NCBI RefSeq assembly: GCF_029210395.1
Contig: NZ_JARGDP010000004.1
Span: 38,994 to 102,993, forward strand
From: Petrocella sp. FN5
GTDB taxonomy: Bacteria > Bacillota > Clostridia > Lachnospirales > Vallitaleaceae
DNA: 64,000 nt
Reading direction: 5' to 3'
Shown here piece by piece: positions 43,865 through 53,774 of the stretch (position 1 is its first letter; every line of letters starts with the position of its first letter). The notes under the pieces were generated by a model, which made no database searches, was not told the DNA's origin, and saw only the letters and a program-made list of their open reading frames with translations. The translations under genes and the position numbers were made by a program.

Positions 43865-44254
43865 TTAGCTTATCAACTGTAGGTTTTTAATAACATCAAT
43901 AAGTTTCTCTATATCCAAGGGTTTGGTCGCATAAGCATTTGCACCTTTTATAAAAGCATCATCTACCACTTCTGTTTCACCAAGGGCCGTTGTCATAATT
44001 ATTTTAGCTGGGTTCTTGATTTGATTTTGAATCTCCAAATCTCGAATGGTTTTTAATACTTTTACGCCATCTACCTTAGGCATCATGATATCCAAGCAAA
44101 TCAAGTCATAAGGTTCATGGTCTTTTAAGGCTAAAAGGAAGGCATCAATTGCTTCAAGCCCATTAATCACCAAATCACAGTCACCATAATCGGACAATAT
44201 TTTCCACATGAGTTTTCTACTGACCACATCATCTTCTGCTATAAGTATTTTCAA
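43865..44254 (-). CDS. Single-domain response regulator
   Basis: 129-aa CheY-like receiver with no output domain. Seen: acidic pair EDD at 7-9, phospho-acceptor D55 (LICLDIMMPKVDG), Thr in TTAL and Lys in KPL. Starts with TTG behind GGGGAG. Clearly paralogous to the receiver at 55398-55790 (same LICLDIMMPKVDG core and similar length). It follows the hybrid kinase gene and is likely its partner. Confidence 0.9.
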   Translation of the reverse strand: MKILIAEDDVVSRKLMWKILSDYGDCDLVINGLEAIDAFLLALKDHEPYDLICLDIMMPKVDGVKVLKTIRDLEIQNQIKNPAKIIMTTALGETEVVDDAFIKGANAYATKPLDIEKLIDVIKNLQLIS

Positions 44255-44311
44255 ATCACGTCACTCCCCATATATTCTTTTTTATTCTCTATACTATAAG
44301 ATTACTACATT

Positions 44312-46600
44312 TTATTCTAAATCTAAAGCTATTTTTTCTATTAGGTCTAAAATATTTTCCCTTTTTCCCTTTCGTGCTTCCATTACCAGTTTAAATGCCA
44401 ATATCCTTGAATCTTCTTTCTTCATTTTTTCAAAATAATCAACCAAGGTCTGAGCATGTATGGTAATCTCATCGATGGCTTTAGCTTCATACAGGCGTCT
44501 TATTTTCTCTAAGATGGCTTCTATTGTTGGGTCTTCTTCGATCATAGTCTCGTCATGTTGAACAACCAATGCTTCATTGTATCTACCATCATAAATAATC
44601 CTTTTATCACCGGACAATAGAGACTCTACCACCTCAGATATTTTCTGAAGCTGAATTGGTTTAGTCATATATAAATCAAAGCTATGTTTCATAATCACAT
44701 CTCTGTCTTCCTTTAATGCTAAGGCTGTTAATGCGATAATAATTGGCTTTTTGCCTTTATCGTTTTTTCGAATGATATCAATGGCCTCCAACCCACTCAT
44801 AACCGGCATCTGAATATCCATGAAAATCACATCATAGGCCGAAGTATTTTCTACTATATCCACACCCATCTTCCCATTTTCTGCTATATCTACTATATGA
44901 CCGTCAAGTTCTAGCTGTTTGCAAATAATCCTACGGTTAATATCATCATCTTCAACCACCAAGATTCTTCCTTTTTTATGACTACTCATAGATGTTTCCT
45001 TCTTGTTGTAAGGCTCATGCAAGGTTTCTAAATTTCTATAATTAGCCTCTACATCCTGTCCCGAATCTGTCTCAACCTCAAAAGGTATGCAGAAATAAAA
45101 ATCCGAACCGATGCCTTCTTTTGATTCAACGGTTAGATTCCCGCCAAATAGTTTAATGATTTTTTTGGAAATAGTTAAGCCAAGGCCTGTACCACCTTTT
45201 TTTCTTGTGAAAGAACCATCGGCTTGGGTAAAGCTTTCAAACAAATTCGTCATAAATTCTTCGCTAATACCAATACCGGTATCTTTTACATGTACATGCA
45301 ATTCTAATTTATTATGCCCAGTCATAGAAAAACGATACTGCATTATGACTTCTCCCTCATCTGTGAATTTGATGGCATTATCCACCAGATTGGTCAACAC
45401 TTGCTTTAGCCTCACCCTATCACCAATAACCCTACCTATGGATGTGGGACATTTTTGTACACTAAGCAGTATGTTTTTCTCTTGGGTCTTAAATAGATTT
45501 TCTCTATAGACTTCATCAAATAGACGATCTATGTAAAAAGGCTTCATTAGTAAAGTCAGCTTACCTGCTTCAATCTTTGAAATATCTAGAATACTGTTGA
45601 TAATATTAAGCAAATTCATACTGGATGATTTTGCTATATCAAGGTTATCAATTAATGATGCATCTGTTAAATAGCGTCTCGTAAGATCCACCATACCAAT
45701 GATACCATTTAAAGGCGTCCTAATTTCATGACTCATATTGGACAAAAATTCACTTTTTAAACGATTGGCTTCTATGGCATCATCTTTTGCCTTTTGTATT
45801 CTTTTTTCATAATTAACTTGTTCCGTTATGTCTTGAATGATAATTAAGGTCTGTATTTCATCGTGACTCATGATTTTTACAAATCCCAGTTGATAATCTC
45901 TGTAAATATTCTTGTCAAAAATAGTATGTTTAAACTGTAGCCTATTGGTTAGATAGTCTTGATTGTCTTCATATAGAGCATAAACACTTTGTTTCATTTG
46001 ACAGTCAGCACATCGTTCACTTAACCCACATAGTTTATCCTTGGCATTTGAACACTTTAACAAGTTCCCTAATAGTTCCTCACCGGCTTGTAAGTGTTTC
46101 ACATCAAAGTTATGAGAGATGTATCGGTTAATCTTAACAACCTTTCTTTGCTTATCCACAACAACAAGACCTAAAGGTAAAGCATCGTTGATGATTTCTA
46201 GGTTTTTTTTCTGCTCAATATGATCATTTTCAAGTTCTATTAAATTCGTTACATCGCGAATACTAAGCACCACTTGGTATTGATTTTGAACCTGTATGCG
46301 TGTGATGCTGGCCGACATATATCTTTTACCTATTTGGGGCACATTAATATAAGCGCCTCTCTCAAGCCCTCTTGTATTTCCAGAAGTTTTAACTTCTTCA
46401 ATAATACCTCTAATGATTTCTCCCTTTTCATCTGTTTTCACCGGAAAAAAAAGGGAGATATCTTCAAGTTCTTTAGGTCTACTACCAATAATCTCTATCG
46501 CTTTTTTATTAATATACTCAATCTCATTAAAGGCGCTAACCGTAATGACACCGTCACCTAGGGCTTCCAAAATATTATAGTAGTCGAGTTTATTTTTCAT
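44312..46600 (-). CDS. Hybrid sensor histidine kinase (PAS-PAS-HK-REC)
   Basis: 762 aa, no transmembrane segment. PAS domain (about 5-115), second PAS (about 135-260), HisKA with [10 protein letters not shown] (H291), HATPase with [11 protein letters not shown] and [11 protein letters not shown], then a receiver domain with D in [11 protein letters not shown] and a roughly 90-residue tail. The second PAS contains four cysteines spaced C-x7-C-x5-C-x2-C (about 183-200). ATG at 46600 with AGGTG upstream; a GTG three codons earlier abuts the cheD stop codon. Cytoplasmic sensor in the chemotaxis operon; signal unknown. Confidence 0.9.
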   Translation of the reverse strand: MKNKLDYYNILEALGDGVITVSAFNEIEYINKKAIEIIGSRPKELEDISLFFPVKTDEKGEIIRGIIEEVKTSGNTRGLERGAYINVPQIGKRYMSASITRIQVQNQYQVVLSIRDVTNLIELENDHIEQKKNLEIINDALPLGLVVVDKQRKVVKINRYISHNFDVKHLQAGEELLGNLLKCSNAKDKLCGLSERCADCQMKQSVYALYEDNQDYLTNRLQFKHTIFDKNIYRDYQLGFVKIMSHDEIQTLIIIQDITEQVNYEKRIQKAKDDAIEANRLKSEFLSNMSHEIRTPLNGIIGMVDLTRRYLTDASLIDNLDIAKSSSMNLLNIINSILDISKIEAGKLTLLMKPFYIDRLFDEVYRENLFKTQEKNILLSVQKCPTSIGRVIGDRVRLKQVLTNLVDNAIKFTDEGEVIMQYRFSMTGHNKLELHVHVKDTGIGISEEFMTNLFESFTQADGSFTRKKGGTGLGLTISKKIIKLFGGNLTVESKEGIGSDFYFCIPFEVETDSGQDVEANYRNLETLHEPYNKKETSMSSHKKGRILVVEDDDINRRIICKQLELDGHIVDIAENGKMGVDIVENTSAYDVIFMDIQMPVMSGLEAIDIIRKNDKGKKPIIIALTALALKEDRDVIMKHSFDLYMTKPIQLQKISEVVESLLSGDKRIIYDGRYNEALVVQHDETMIEEDPTIEAILEKIRRLYEAKAIDEITIHAQTLVDYFEKMKKEDSRILAFKLVMEARKGKRENILDLIEKIALDLE

Positions 46601-46609
46601 ATTTATCAC

Positions 46610-47086
46610 CTATAAAATCATATTTTGCCGTTTGACATGTACGTGACCATTTGAGACCTTAACTGTAACTGTCCGGCTAAAACGCTCACCGGTTTCTGTA
46701 TCATCCATCTTTAAACCATAGGCCCTAATTAAATGCCTCACCATAGCTATGTTCTTTTGTCCGACTAAAAATCGATCTGTCTCTTGGCTTGATACTGCAC
46801 CGCCTACCAGTTTTATCTCTAATTGGCTTTTGCTACAACCTAGCTTTTTTAAAAAATAGTTTACCATAAGGGGCACTATATCCGATGCAAAATAACCCGG
46901 CTTCATTTTATAAAGAGCCTGATTTCTAGTACTTGAATTTTCAGGAAGTACTATATGAGCCATTGCTGTATGTTTTGCATGATTACAATGAATGATTAAT
47001 GCAACACAAGATCCAAGGGCATGGGTGACAATGGTTTCACTCGGATCGTTGGATATTACAACTTCACCAATACCTACATTTAACAT
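46610..47086 (-). CDS. cheD: Chemoreceptor glutamine deamidase CheD
   Basis: Deamidates glutamines on chemoreceptors and modulates CheC where present. 158 aa. Seen: catalytic Cys27 in THALGSCVAL with Thr21, and His44 in TAMAHIVLP, the known CheD triad. It lies 3 bases after cheB. No cheC is present in the window. Confidence 0.95.
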   Translation of the reverse strand: MLNVGIGEVVISNDPSETIVTHALGSCVALIIHCNHAKHTAMAHIVLPENSSTRNQALYKMKPGYFASDIVPLMVNYFLKKLGCSKSQLEIKLVGGAVSSQETDRFLVGQKNIAMVRHLIRAYGLKMDDTETGERFSRTVTVKVSNGHVHVKRQNMIL

Positions 47087-47089
47087 ATA

Positions 47090-48100
47090 TCACCTCAAGT
47101 ATTTCATCATATAGTGACCCATTAGATCTAAGGACGTCTGCTTAGTTATGCCATTTAGTTCATAAGCCACCTTTGGCATACCATATACCACACTGGATGC
47201 TTCATCTTGGCCTATGGTAATAGCACCTTTTCTTTTCATAGCTGTTATACCTTTTGCTCCATCATACCCCATACCTGTGAGTAAAACACCCATTGCACGA
47301 CTACCTACTTGTTCTGCTATAGATAGGAATAAGACATCTACGGAAGGGCAATGTCCACTGACTTTTTCACCAAAATATACTTTCAAACTGTAACCAGCGC
47401 CACTTTTTTTGACTTGTATGTGCTGATCACCCGGCGCCAGATATACATGGTTTTTCTTGATGATGTCGTTATTAACTGCTTCTTTGACTGTGAAATGGGT
47501 TTGATTGTTTAGCCTTTCTGCAAACATGGCCGAGAAAACAGGTGGTATGTGTTGAACGATAACAATACCCGGCATATCACTAGGCAGTTGCTTTAGTACC
47601 TTGAATATGGCTTCTGTACCCCCTGTGGATGCACCAATCCCGATTAAGTCAAACTGTTTTATTTCTTGATGATCATTTTTTTCTACCACTATGGGCTTTT
47701 CATTGATTTTGACACTTGCTTTAGAAGCTGCCTTGATCTTGCCTACCAACTCAAGAATAAAACCTTGTACGCTTTCCGGAGAATGGGCACTTGGCTTAGA
47801 GACAAACTCAACTGCACCGGCGTTCATAGCATCAAAGACTTTATTACTAACAGCACTTACCACAATAACCGGTACAGGGTATTGTGGCATCAAACGTCTA
47901 ATGAATTCTATACCATTCATTTTGGGCATCTCAATATCACAGGTGACCACATCCGGTTCAAACTCAAGGATTTTGTCGACTGCGTCATAAGGGTCTATAG
48001 CCGTTGCTACTACCATGATGGAAGGGTCTATTTGAATGCCCCTTGATAAAATTTCTCTAAAAACACGGCTATCATCAACAATCAATACTTTTATAGCCAT
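47090..48100 (-). CDS. cheB: Chemotaxis response regulator / protein-glutamate methylesterase CheB
   Basis: 336 aa. Receiver domain with D55 (VTCDIEMPKMNG), then the methylesterase domain with catalytic S158 (GASTGG), H184 (VQHIPP) and Asp in LTGMGYDGA. Removes methyl groups from receptors. Between cheR and cheD. Confidence 0.97.
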   Translation of the reverse strand: MAIKVLIVDDSRVFREILSRGIQIDPSIMVVATAIDPYDAVDKILEFEPDVVTCDIEMPKMNGIEFIRRLMPQYPVPVIVVSAVSNKVFDAMNAGAVEFVSKPSAHSPESVQGFILELVGKIKAASKASVKINEKPIVVEKNDHQEIKQFDLIGIGASTGGTEAIFKVLKQLPSDMPGIVIVQHIPPVFSAMFAERLNNQTHFTVKEAVNNDIIKKNHVYLAPGDQHIQVKKSGAGYSLKVYFGEKVSGHCPSVDVLFLSIAEQVGSRAMGVLLTGMGYDGAKGITAMKRKGAITIGQDEASSVVYGMPKVAYELNGITKQTSLDLMGHYMMKYLR

Positions 48101-48115
48101 CCTTGCTCATCCCCC

Positions 48116-48931
48116 TTATACTTTTCTGTAGACCGCCGGCTTAATGTATTTGAACTTGGTGCTTTCTCTACTGATGGATTCTGAATGCCCTATAAATAAG
48201 TAACCTCCAGGTTCTAAGGCATCATATAGTTTGCTAATCAGTTGTGCTTTTGTCTCATGGTCAAAATAGATCATAACGTTACGACAAAAGATGATATGGA
48301 ACTTTTTTTTGAAAGGAAATTGCGGTTCAAGAAGGTTGAATCTACGGAAAATGACTTCCTTTTTTAGGCTTTCTTTGATCTGAAATTGATGGTCATTGAT
48401 CTTATTAAAGTAGTTTAGTACCCATATCTTAGGCAGAGCGCTTAGCTTTTCTTTTGAGTATACGCCTCTCTTGGCTTCTTCAAGAACACTTAAAGACAGA
48501 TCCGTAGCCAGTAGTTTTTTATCCCATAAAAAAGCTTCATTTTTAAAATAGTCTGCTAAAAGTATCGCCAGAGTGTAAGGTTCCTCTCCTGAAGAAGCGG
48601 CTGCACACCAAACCCGTAAGTCTTTGTTCTGAATGGACCTCTTCAAATAGGGTAACACGTCTTGTGTCAGAAAACTAAAATGTTCTGCTTCGCGCATAAA
48701 ATAGGTATGGTTGGTGGTGATTTTATCAATCAGACGACTTAGTTCCTTACCTTCTTTGTCCTTCTTCAAAAGTTGATAATAAGCCATAAAACTATTTAAG
48801 TTATGGTCTCTGACAATGCTACCCAATCGACCAACCAGCAATGTCTTTTTTTCATCTTTTAGATGTATACCACTATGCTCTTTTATAAAGTCCGTAATAA
48901 GTCTAAACTCATCTTCTGATATATGTATCAT
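48116..48931 (-). CDS. cheR: Chemotaxis protein methyltransferase CheR
   Basis: 271 aa. Methylates receptor glutamates using SAM. Seen: N-terminal helical domain, then the SAM-binding AASSGEEPYTLAILL segment, FCRNVMIYFD and GHSES. It is 56 bases downstream of the receptor gene, with a perfect hairpin in between. Confidence 0.96.
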   Translation of the reverse strand: MIHISEDEFRLITDFIKEHSGIHLKDEKKTLLVGRLGSIVRDHNLNSFMAYYQLLKKDKEGKELSRLIDKITTNHTYFMREAEHFSFLTQDVLPYLKRSIQNKDLRVWCAAASSGEEPYTLAILLADYFKNEAFLWDKKLLATDLSLSVLEEAKRGVYSKEKLSALPKIWVLNYFNKINDHQFQIKESLKKEVIFRRFNLLEPQFPFKKKFHIIFCRNVMIYFDHETKAQLISKLYDALEPGGYLFIGHSESISRESTKFKYIKPAVYRKV

Positions 48932-48946
48932 GCCACACCCACTTAT

Positions 48947-48970
48947 TGAAGGGAGACAAGTCTCCCTTCA
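48947..48970. other. Intercistronic hairpin between the MCP gene and cheR
   Basis: TGAAGGGAGAC-AA-GTCTCCCTTCA, a perfect stem of 11 bp with a two-base centre, with no T-run on the minus strand. Suggests mRNA processing or stabilisation rather than termination. Confidence 0.6.
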
Positions 48971-48987
48971 TAATTTATGATGATTGC

Positions 48988-50721
48988 TTAATATTTCTCA
49001 AAATCCGTATCACTTAGAGTAATCTTTTTGTTTTGTTTTTGGGGTTTTGAGTCTTCACCTTTTTTCATATCTTCTAACATCTTTAGTACATCCGGATGTA
49101 TATCATCATACCCTTGGTTTCTATTGCTTTTAGCTTGTTTTAGTTTGAACTTTGCCACTTGGGTCTTAAGCATATCCGCTTGACCGGATAGTTCCTCACT
49201 GGCTGCAGCGGTTTCTTCTGCTGTTGCACTTGTGGTTTGAACCACATCGGATATTTGCATAATGCCTTGATTAATCTGCTCAACGCCTTGGGCTTGTTCA
49301 TTCGATGCTACGGCTATTTCTCCAACAAGTTCCGCTGCTTTGGACACACCTTCTACAATCATGTTTAAAGCTTCGGCTGTTTCGTTGGCAAGCTTAGTAC
49401 CACCTTCTACTTCTTTGATAGAACCTTCTATCATGCTGGTGGTTTCTTTGGCTGCATTGGCTGATCTTGCAGCTAAATTCCTTACTTCTTCGGCTACAAC
49501 AGCAAATCCTTTGCCATGTTGTCCTGCTCTTGCGGCTTCAACAGCTGCATTGAGGGCTAATATATTGGTTTGGAAGGCTATGTCGTCTATTACTTTGATA
49601 ATCTTAGATATGTTGTTGGAGGAATCGTTGATGCCTTCCATGGCTTTGACCATACCTGCCATTTGTGTATTCCCTTTTTCTGCATATTTTTGTGCGGAAG
49701 CGGACATTTCTTTGGCTTTTTCTGCGTTAGCAGCGTTTTGTCTGGTCTGAGCTGCGATTTCTTCTATAGATGCTGTTAATTCTTCTACTGAGCTTGCTTG
49801 TTCTGTAGCACCTTGTGATAAAGACATACTGGAATCAGAGACTTGTGTTGATCCAGATGCCACTTGTTCGGAGGCTGAATTAATATTGGTCATAACTTCA
49901 TTGATGTTATCCGTCATTCTAAGGAATGCCTCAGCCAATATACCAATCTCGTCCTTGGATTCAACGTGAATCTCAACATCAAGATCTCCATCTGCAATAC
50001 TTTTTGCTGCCCTTACCATTTTATTAATAGGATTCTTGATGATATTGGATATATATACACCTAGTATAATAGATACAACTACACCTAATACAGATATTGT
50101 CACAATTAGCGTTATCGCTGTCGCTACCGCTTCGTCTCCAGCAATATTTGCTTCATCTGCTAAATCAAGATTTATCTCTTCTACTCTTAATAAAGCTTCC
50201 TCTGCTGGTATAAATGCTTCTGCCGAAATGCTGTTTGTATTTAGCAAATCATTTAGAAGGCTGTCCTGATTAGTTGCATTCTCTCTAACCGCTACATCAT
50301 ATTTTTCTGAGGCTTCAACGGATCTATCAACTGTAATGCGCCATGCATCCCATAAGGGTACAAATTTTTCCCATTCTTTTGCTTCCTCTTCCGATTGAGG
50401 TAAAGGTTCATATATTGCCCAGTATTTTTCGCTTCGTGCAAATGCGTCTTCTATATATTTATACTCTATTGTTCTTTGCTCAACTGAAATTTGAGGGTTC
50501 GCTAAGTTTCTAAGTCCTGCTCGCACTGCTGTTTGAGATTCACGAATCATTAAAAGTGCATTCACGCTTGGTAGCCTCACATCTGCTACCTCTTGCAAAT
50601 GATCGTTTAATGTATTTGTACTTATATATCCCACCACACCGATTGCTCCAGCTATTATTGCAACCGCTATAAAGCCGATAATCAGTTTTACCCCTATTTT
50701 TAAGTTTAAATACCATTTCAT
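48988..50721 (-). CDS. Methyl-accepting chemotaxis protein
   Basis: 577 aa. TM1 (about 11-31), a four-helix-bundle ligand domain (about 35-190), TM2 (about 200-222), HAMP (about 223-276) and a long signalling coiled coil whose hairpin tip [22 protein letters not shown] is intact. Receptor for an unknown stimulus. AGGAGGAG before the ATG; 12 bases after cheW. Confidence 0.95.
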   Translation of the reverse strand: MKWYLNLKIGVKLIIGFIAVAIIAGAIGVVGYISTNTLNDHLQEVADVRLPSVNALLMIRESQTAVRAGLRNLANPQISVEQRTIEYKYIEDAFARSEKYWAIYEPLPQSEEEAKEWEKFVPLWDAWRITVDRSVEASEKYDVAVRENATNQDSLLNDLLNTNSISAEAFIPAEEALLRVEEINLDLADEANIAGDEAVATAITLIVTISVLGVVVSIILGVYISNIIKNPINKMVRAAKSIADGDLDVEIHVESKDEIGILAEAFLRMTDNINEVMTNINSASEQVASGSTQVSDSSMSLSQGATEQASSVEELTASIEEIAAQTRQNAANAEKAKEMSASAQKYAEKGNTQMAGMVKAMEGINDSSNNISKIIKVIDDIAFQTNILALNAAVEAARAGQHGKGFAVVAEEVRNLAARSANAAKETTSMIEGSIKEVEGGTKLANETAEALNMIVEGVSKAAELVGEIAVASNEQAQGVEQINQGIMQISDVVQTTSATAEETAAASEELSGQADMLKTQVAKFKLKQAKSNRNQGYDDIHPDVLKMLEDMKKGEDSKPQKQNKKITLSDTDFEKY

Positions 50722-50733
50722 ATGATTCTCCTC

Positions 50734-51231
50734 CTAGTCGTTTGCATGATTTAATTCATTGACTTCGTTCTCATCCAGTAGCTTTTCACAATCTAAGATT
50801 AAGGTTATTTTTTCTTCACTTTTTCCCACGCTTTTTATGTATTTGCGTCCACCGGTATTCAAGTTCGGTGGCGGTACAATGTTATCATCACTTATGTTTA
50901 AGACTTCCGCTACAGCATCTACGATGATGCCAATGGACAGTTGTGCCACATCTATGACGATGATACAGGTTCGGTCATTATAATCCTTAGCTTCTTTGTT
51001 AAACTTAAGTCTGGCATCCATGACTGGTATAATCTTACCTCTTAGGTTAATAATACCTTTTATAAAATGAGGCAATTCCGGTACCACTGTGATGGGTTGA
51101 ATGCCTATAATCTCCGTCACATACAAGATGTCGATGCCATAACATTCGTCTCCCAAATAAAAGGTTAAAAACTTGCCCTTTTGGGTGTCTTCTTCTTGTT
51201 CATCCATAAAACTATTCATATCTTCATTCAT
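50734..51231 (-). CDS. cheW: Chemotaxis coupling protein CheW
   Basis: 165 aa. Links receptors to CheA. Seen: CheW beta-barrel core with FYLGDECYGIDILYVTEI, GIINLRGKIIPVMDARLKF and IGIIVDAVAEVL. Acidic N-terminal extension of about 20 residues. Between cheA and the receptor gene with short gaps. Confidence 0.96.
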   Translation of the reverse strand: MNEDMNSFMDEQEEDTQKGKFLTFYLGDECYGIDILYVTEIIGIQPITVVPELPHFIKGIINLRGKIIPVMDARLKFNKEAKDYNDRTCIIVIDVAQLSIGIIVDAVAEVLNISDDNIVPPPNLNTGGRKYIKSVGKSEEKITLILDCEKLLDENEVNELNHAND

Positions 51232-51249
51232 CTTATCACCTTCATCCTT

Positions 51250-53349
51250 TTATTTTTCATGAACGTTGGATAGTTCGAATTCTCCCACATCCAGTATTAG
51301 ACTGATACTGCCATCCCCTAGTAAAGTGCAACCACCTAAACCTTTTATTTGCTTATATTTTTTTATATAATTAGGCAACGACTTGACCACAACCTGTTGT
51401 TGACCCAGTAATTCATCGGCCATTAAACAACAGCTACGGTCATCTTCCTCCACCATAATTAATATACCCTTTTCATAATCCTGTACATTTGTTTGAAGTC
51501 CATAGTGTTCGTAGAGCTTTATGATAGGATAACATAGACCTCTAACCATAATCATTTCTCTTCCTTCAGGGTCTCTTATAATTTCTTTGTTAAGGGGTCT
51601 GAAGGATTCCTTTATGGATACAATGGGTATTGTGAATCTGGAGTCGCCTACCTTAACGTTCATACCTTCTATGATGGCTAAGGTTAAAGGTATTTTCAGT
51701 ATGATGGTTGTGCCTTTACCAAGAACACTGTCTACGATGACAGAGCCGCCAATGCTTTCGATGTTTTTGGCGACCACATCCATACCCACACCTCTACCGG
51801 AAAATTCCGTCACTTGTTCTTTCATGGAAAAGCCTGGGTGCAATATTAACCGGTAGATATCCTTGTCATTCATATCCTCTATAGATTGATATATTAAGCC
51901 CAGATTATAGGCCTTTTCATAAATTTTTTCCTTGTTTAGACCTTTACCGTCATCTTTGACGATGATCAGTACGTCACTGCCTGAGTTCTTAGCTTCTAGA
52001 GTCAGATTACCTTGAGGGTCTTTTCCAGCAATCTTTCTTTCTTCTGCGTCTTCTATGCCATGATCAATAGCATTTCTTATGATATGCATCAAGGGGTCTG
52101 CTATTTTTTCAATAATGTTCTTATCTACTTCTGTTTCTTCTCCATATACGTCAAGAACCACATCTTTGGATAGCTTTCTTGTCATGTCTCTAACAATTCG
52201 GTGCATCTTCATAAACGTTGTAGACAGTGCCACCATCCGTATGGCCATGACCATATCTTGGAGTTCACTGGATATTTTATGCAGTTGTCTTGAGGCTTTA
52301 TCAAAGCTCTCTATCTCCAGTCGCACCACTTCCGGATTCTGTGATACCATGGCCTCTGCTATGACCAGTTCACCTACCATGTCCATGAGTTTATCCAGCT
52401 TATCTACATTCACACTGATAATGCTTTGGGCTGCTGTCGCTGTGACTTCTTGCTTACTATCTTCTTTTTCTTTTTTATTTTTTTGAATTTCAACATATTT
52501 TTTTGAAGTTTCCGGTATCTTGATTTCGTCAGATATCTCTTGGTCTTGATAGATGACTTCAAATTCTTTGAACCATTCCTGATTAGTTTCTTCAAAGTCT
52601 AGTTTTTCTAAAAAAATGGTACTATCTAGATATTTCTGAATGTCTGCTTCATGAGCTGTTGATCTGATGGCCATGTGAAAGCCATTGGATCGTATTTCAT
52701 CAACCGATTGATCGTTGTCTATGATATCACTTGGTTTGTAAAGCACCTCTTCAACCAAATCCACAATATTATGTATGACCGTATAAGCTCTGATGTTCTC
52801 CATCTCACAGTTTTTTTTAAAAGTGATTTTGACTTTATAATACTTAGCTTGATCTTCTTTTCTATTGGGACTAATATAGTATTTCTGATCGGCCTTAGGC
52901 TTTTCTTTGTCTTCTTTTTTGCTTTTATCAAGTCCGTTATCTTTTTTTAGCTTAACAAGGTAATCATTGACTTTATCAGTTAGACTTGCAGTATCACCAT
53001 CCGGCCTTTCTCCGTTTCTGATTTTGATCATTTCGATCTTATAGTAGTCCACACTTTCAAGTATACAGTCCACTAAAGTAGCAAAATCATATTCTATGGT
53101 CTTGTTTTCCCTAATCACATAGAATATATCTTCAATCTTATGAGCTAATGTACTGATTTCATTAAACATCATCATGGCCGACGAGCCTTTAATGGTATGC
53201 ATAAAACGAAAGATTTCGTTCATAGCTTCCTCTGAAAATGTGCCTACTTTTTCGCTTTGTATCATCAGTTGCTCAAGGGTTTCTATGATCTGTGACGTCT
53301 CATAGACATAAGCTTCCAACATCGGTTCATCAATATATGAATTTTCCAA
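51250..53349 (-). CDS. cheA: Chemotaxis histidine kinase CheA
   Basis: 699 aa. HPt domain with H51 (FMHTIKGSSAMM), a P2-like spacer (about 170-270), a charged linker, dimerisation domain (about 310-375), ATPase domain with HIIRNAIDHGIE and FSGRGVGMDVV, and the C-terminal CheW-like domain. Starts with TTG behind GGGGAG. 18 bases after cheY. Confidence 0.96.
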   Translation of the reverse strand: MENSYIDEPMLEAYVYETSQIIETLEQLMIQSEKVGTFSEEAMNEIFRFMHTIKGSSAMMMFNEISTLAHKIEDIFYVIRENKTIEYDFATLVDCILESVDYYKIEMIKIRNGERPDGDTASLTDKVNDYLVKLKKDNGLDKSKKEDKEKPKADQKYYISPNRKEDQAKYYKVKITFKKNCEMENIRAYTVIHNIVDLVEEVLYKPSDIIDNDQSVDEIRSNGFHMAIRSTAHEADIQKYLDSTIFLEKLDFEETNQEWFKEFEVIYQDQEISDEIKIPETSKKYVEIQKNKKEKEDSKQEVTATAAQSIISVNVDKLDKLMDMVGELVIAEAMVSQNPEVVRLEIESFDKASRQLHKISSELQDMVMAIRMVALSTTFMKMHRIVRDMTRKLSKDVVLDVYGEETEVDKNIIEKIADPLMHIIRNAIDHGIEDAEERKIAGKDPQGNLTLEAKNSGSDVLIIVKDDGKGLNKEKIYEKAYNLGLIYQSIEDMNDKDIYRLILHPGFSMKEQVTEFSGRGVGMDVVAKNIESIGGSVIVDSVLGKGTTIILKIPLTLAIIEGMNVKVGDSRFTIPIVSIKESFRPLNKEIIRDPEGREMIMVRGLCYPIIKLYEHYGLQTNVQDYEKGILIMVEEDDRSCCLMADELLGQQQVVVKSLPNYIKKYKQIKGLGGCTLLGDGSISLILDVGEFELSNVHEK

Positions 53350-53367
53350 CTCTTCTCCCCCCCTCGT

Positions 53368-53724
53368 TTATGATTTCATACTCTCCAATACTTCAATAAG
53401 TTTATCTTCTTTAAAAGGCTTAACAATAAATGAGTTTGCACCATTCATTACTGCTTCTCGAATGAGTGCTTCCTGACCCATAGCTGAGACCATGATGACT
53501 TTTACTGTAGAACTTATTTTTTTTATCTCCTTTAGGGCTTCTATACCGGAAAGGTTTGGCATGGTAATGTCCATGGTAATTACATCCGGTCTATACTTTT
53601 TGAACTTATCTACAGCATCTTGACCGTCTTCTGCCTCGCACACAACCTCATAATCCTCTTTTTCAATCATCCTTCTAATCGCGACCCTCATAAAAGACGC
53701 ATCATCTACAATCATTAATCTCAT
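53368..53724 (-). CDS. cheY: Chemotaxis response regulator CheY
   Basis: 118-aa receiver with D7, D8, D52 (ITMDITMPN), conserved Ser in MVSAMG and Lys in KPF. CheY from its place immediately before cheA; GGAGGG before the ATG. It would carry the phosphoryl signal to the flagellar switch; no flagellar genes are in the window. Confidence 0.93.
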   Translation of the reverse strand: MRLMIVDDASFMRVAIRRMIEKEDYEVVCEAEDGQDAVDKFKKYRPDVITMDITMPNLSGIEALKEIKKISSTVKVIMVSAMGQEALIREAVMNGANSFIVKPFKEDKLIEVLESMKS

Positions 53725-53774
53725 CGTTTTCCCTCCGTTATTTATATATCTTTGATTTTGTATTATGTTGATGG

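Noticed and set aside
52719..52950. Lysine-rich or hydrophobic frames inside cheA
   Set aside because: Shadows of the cheA reading frame; no start signals and cheA is continuous through them.
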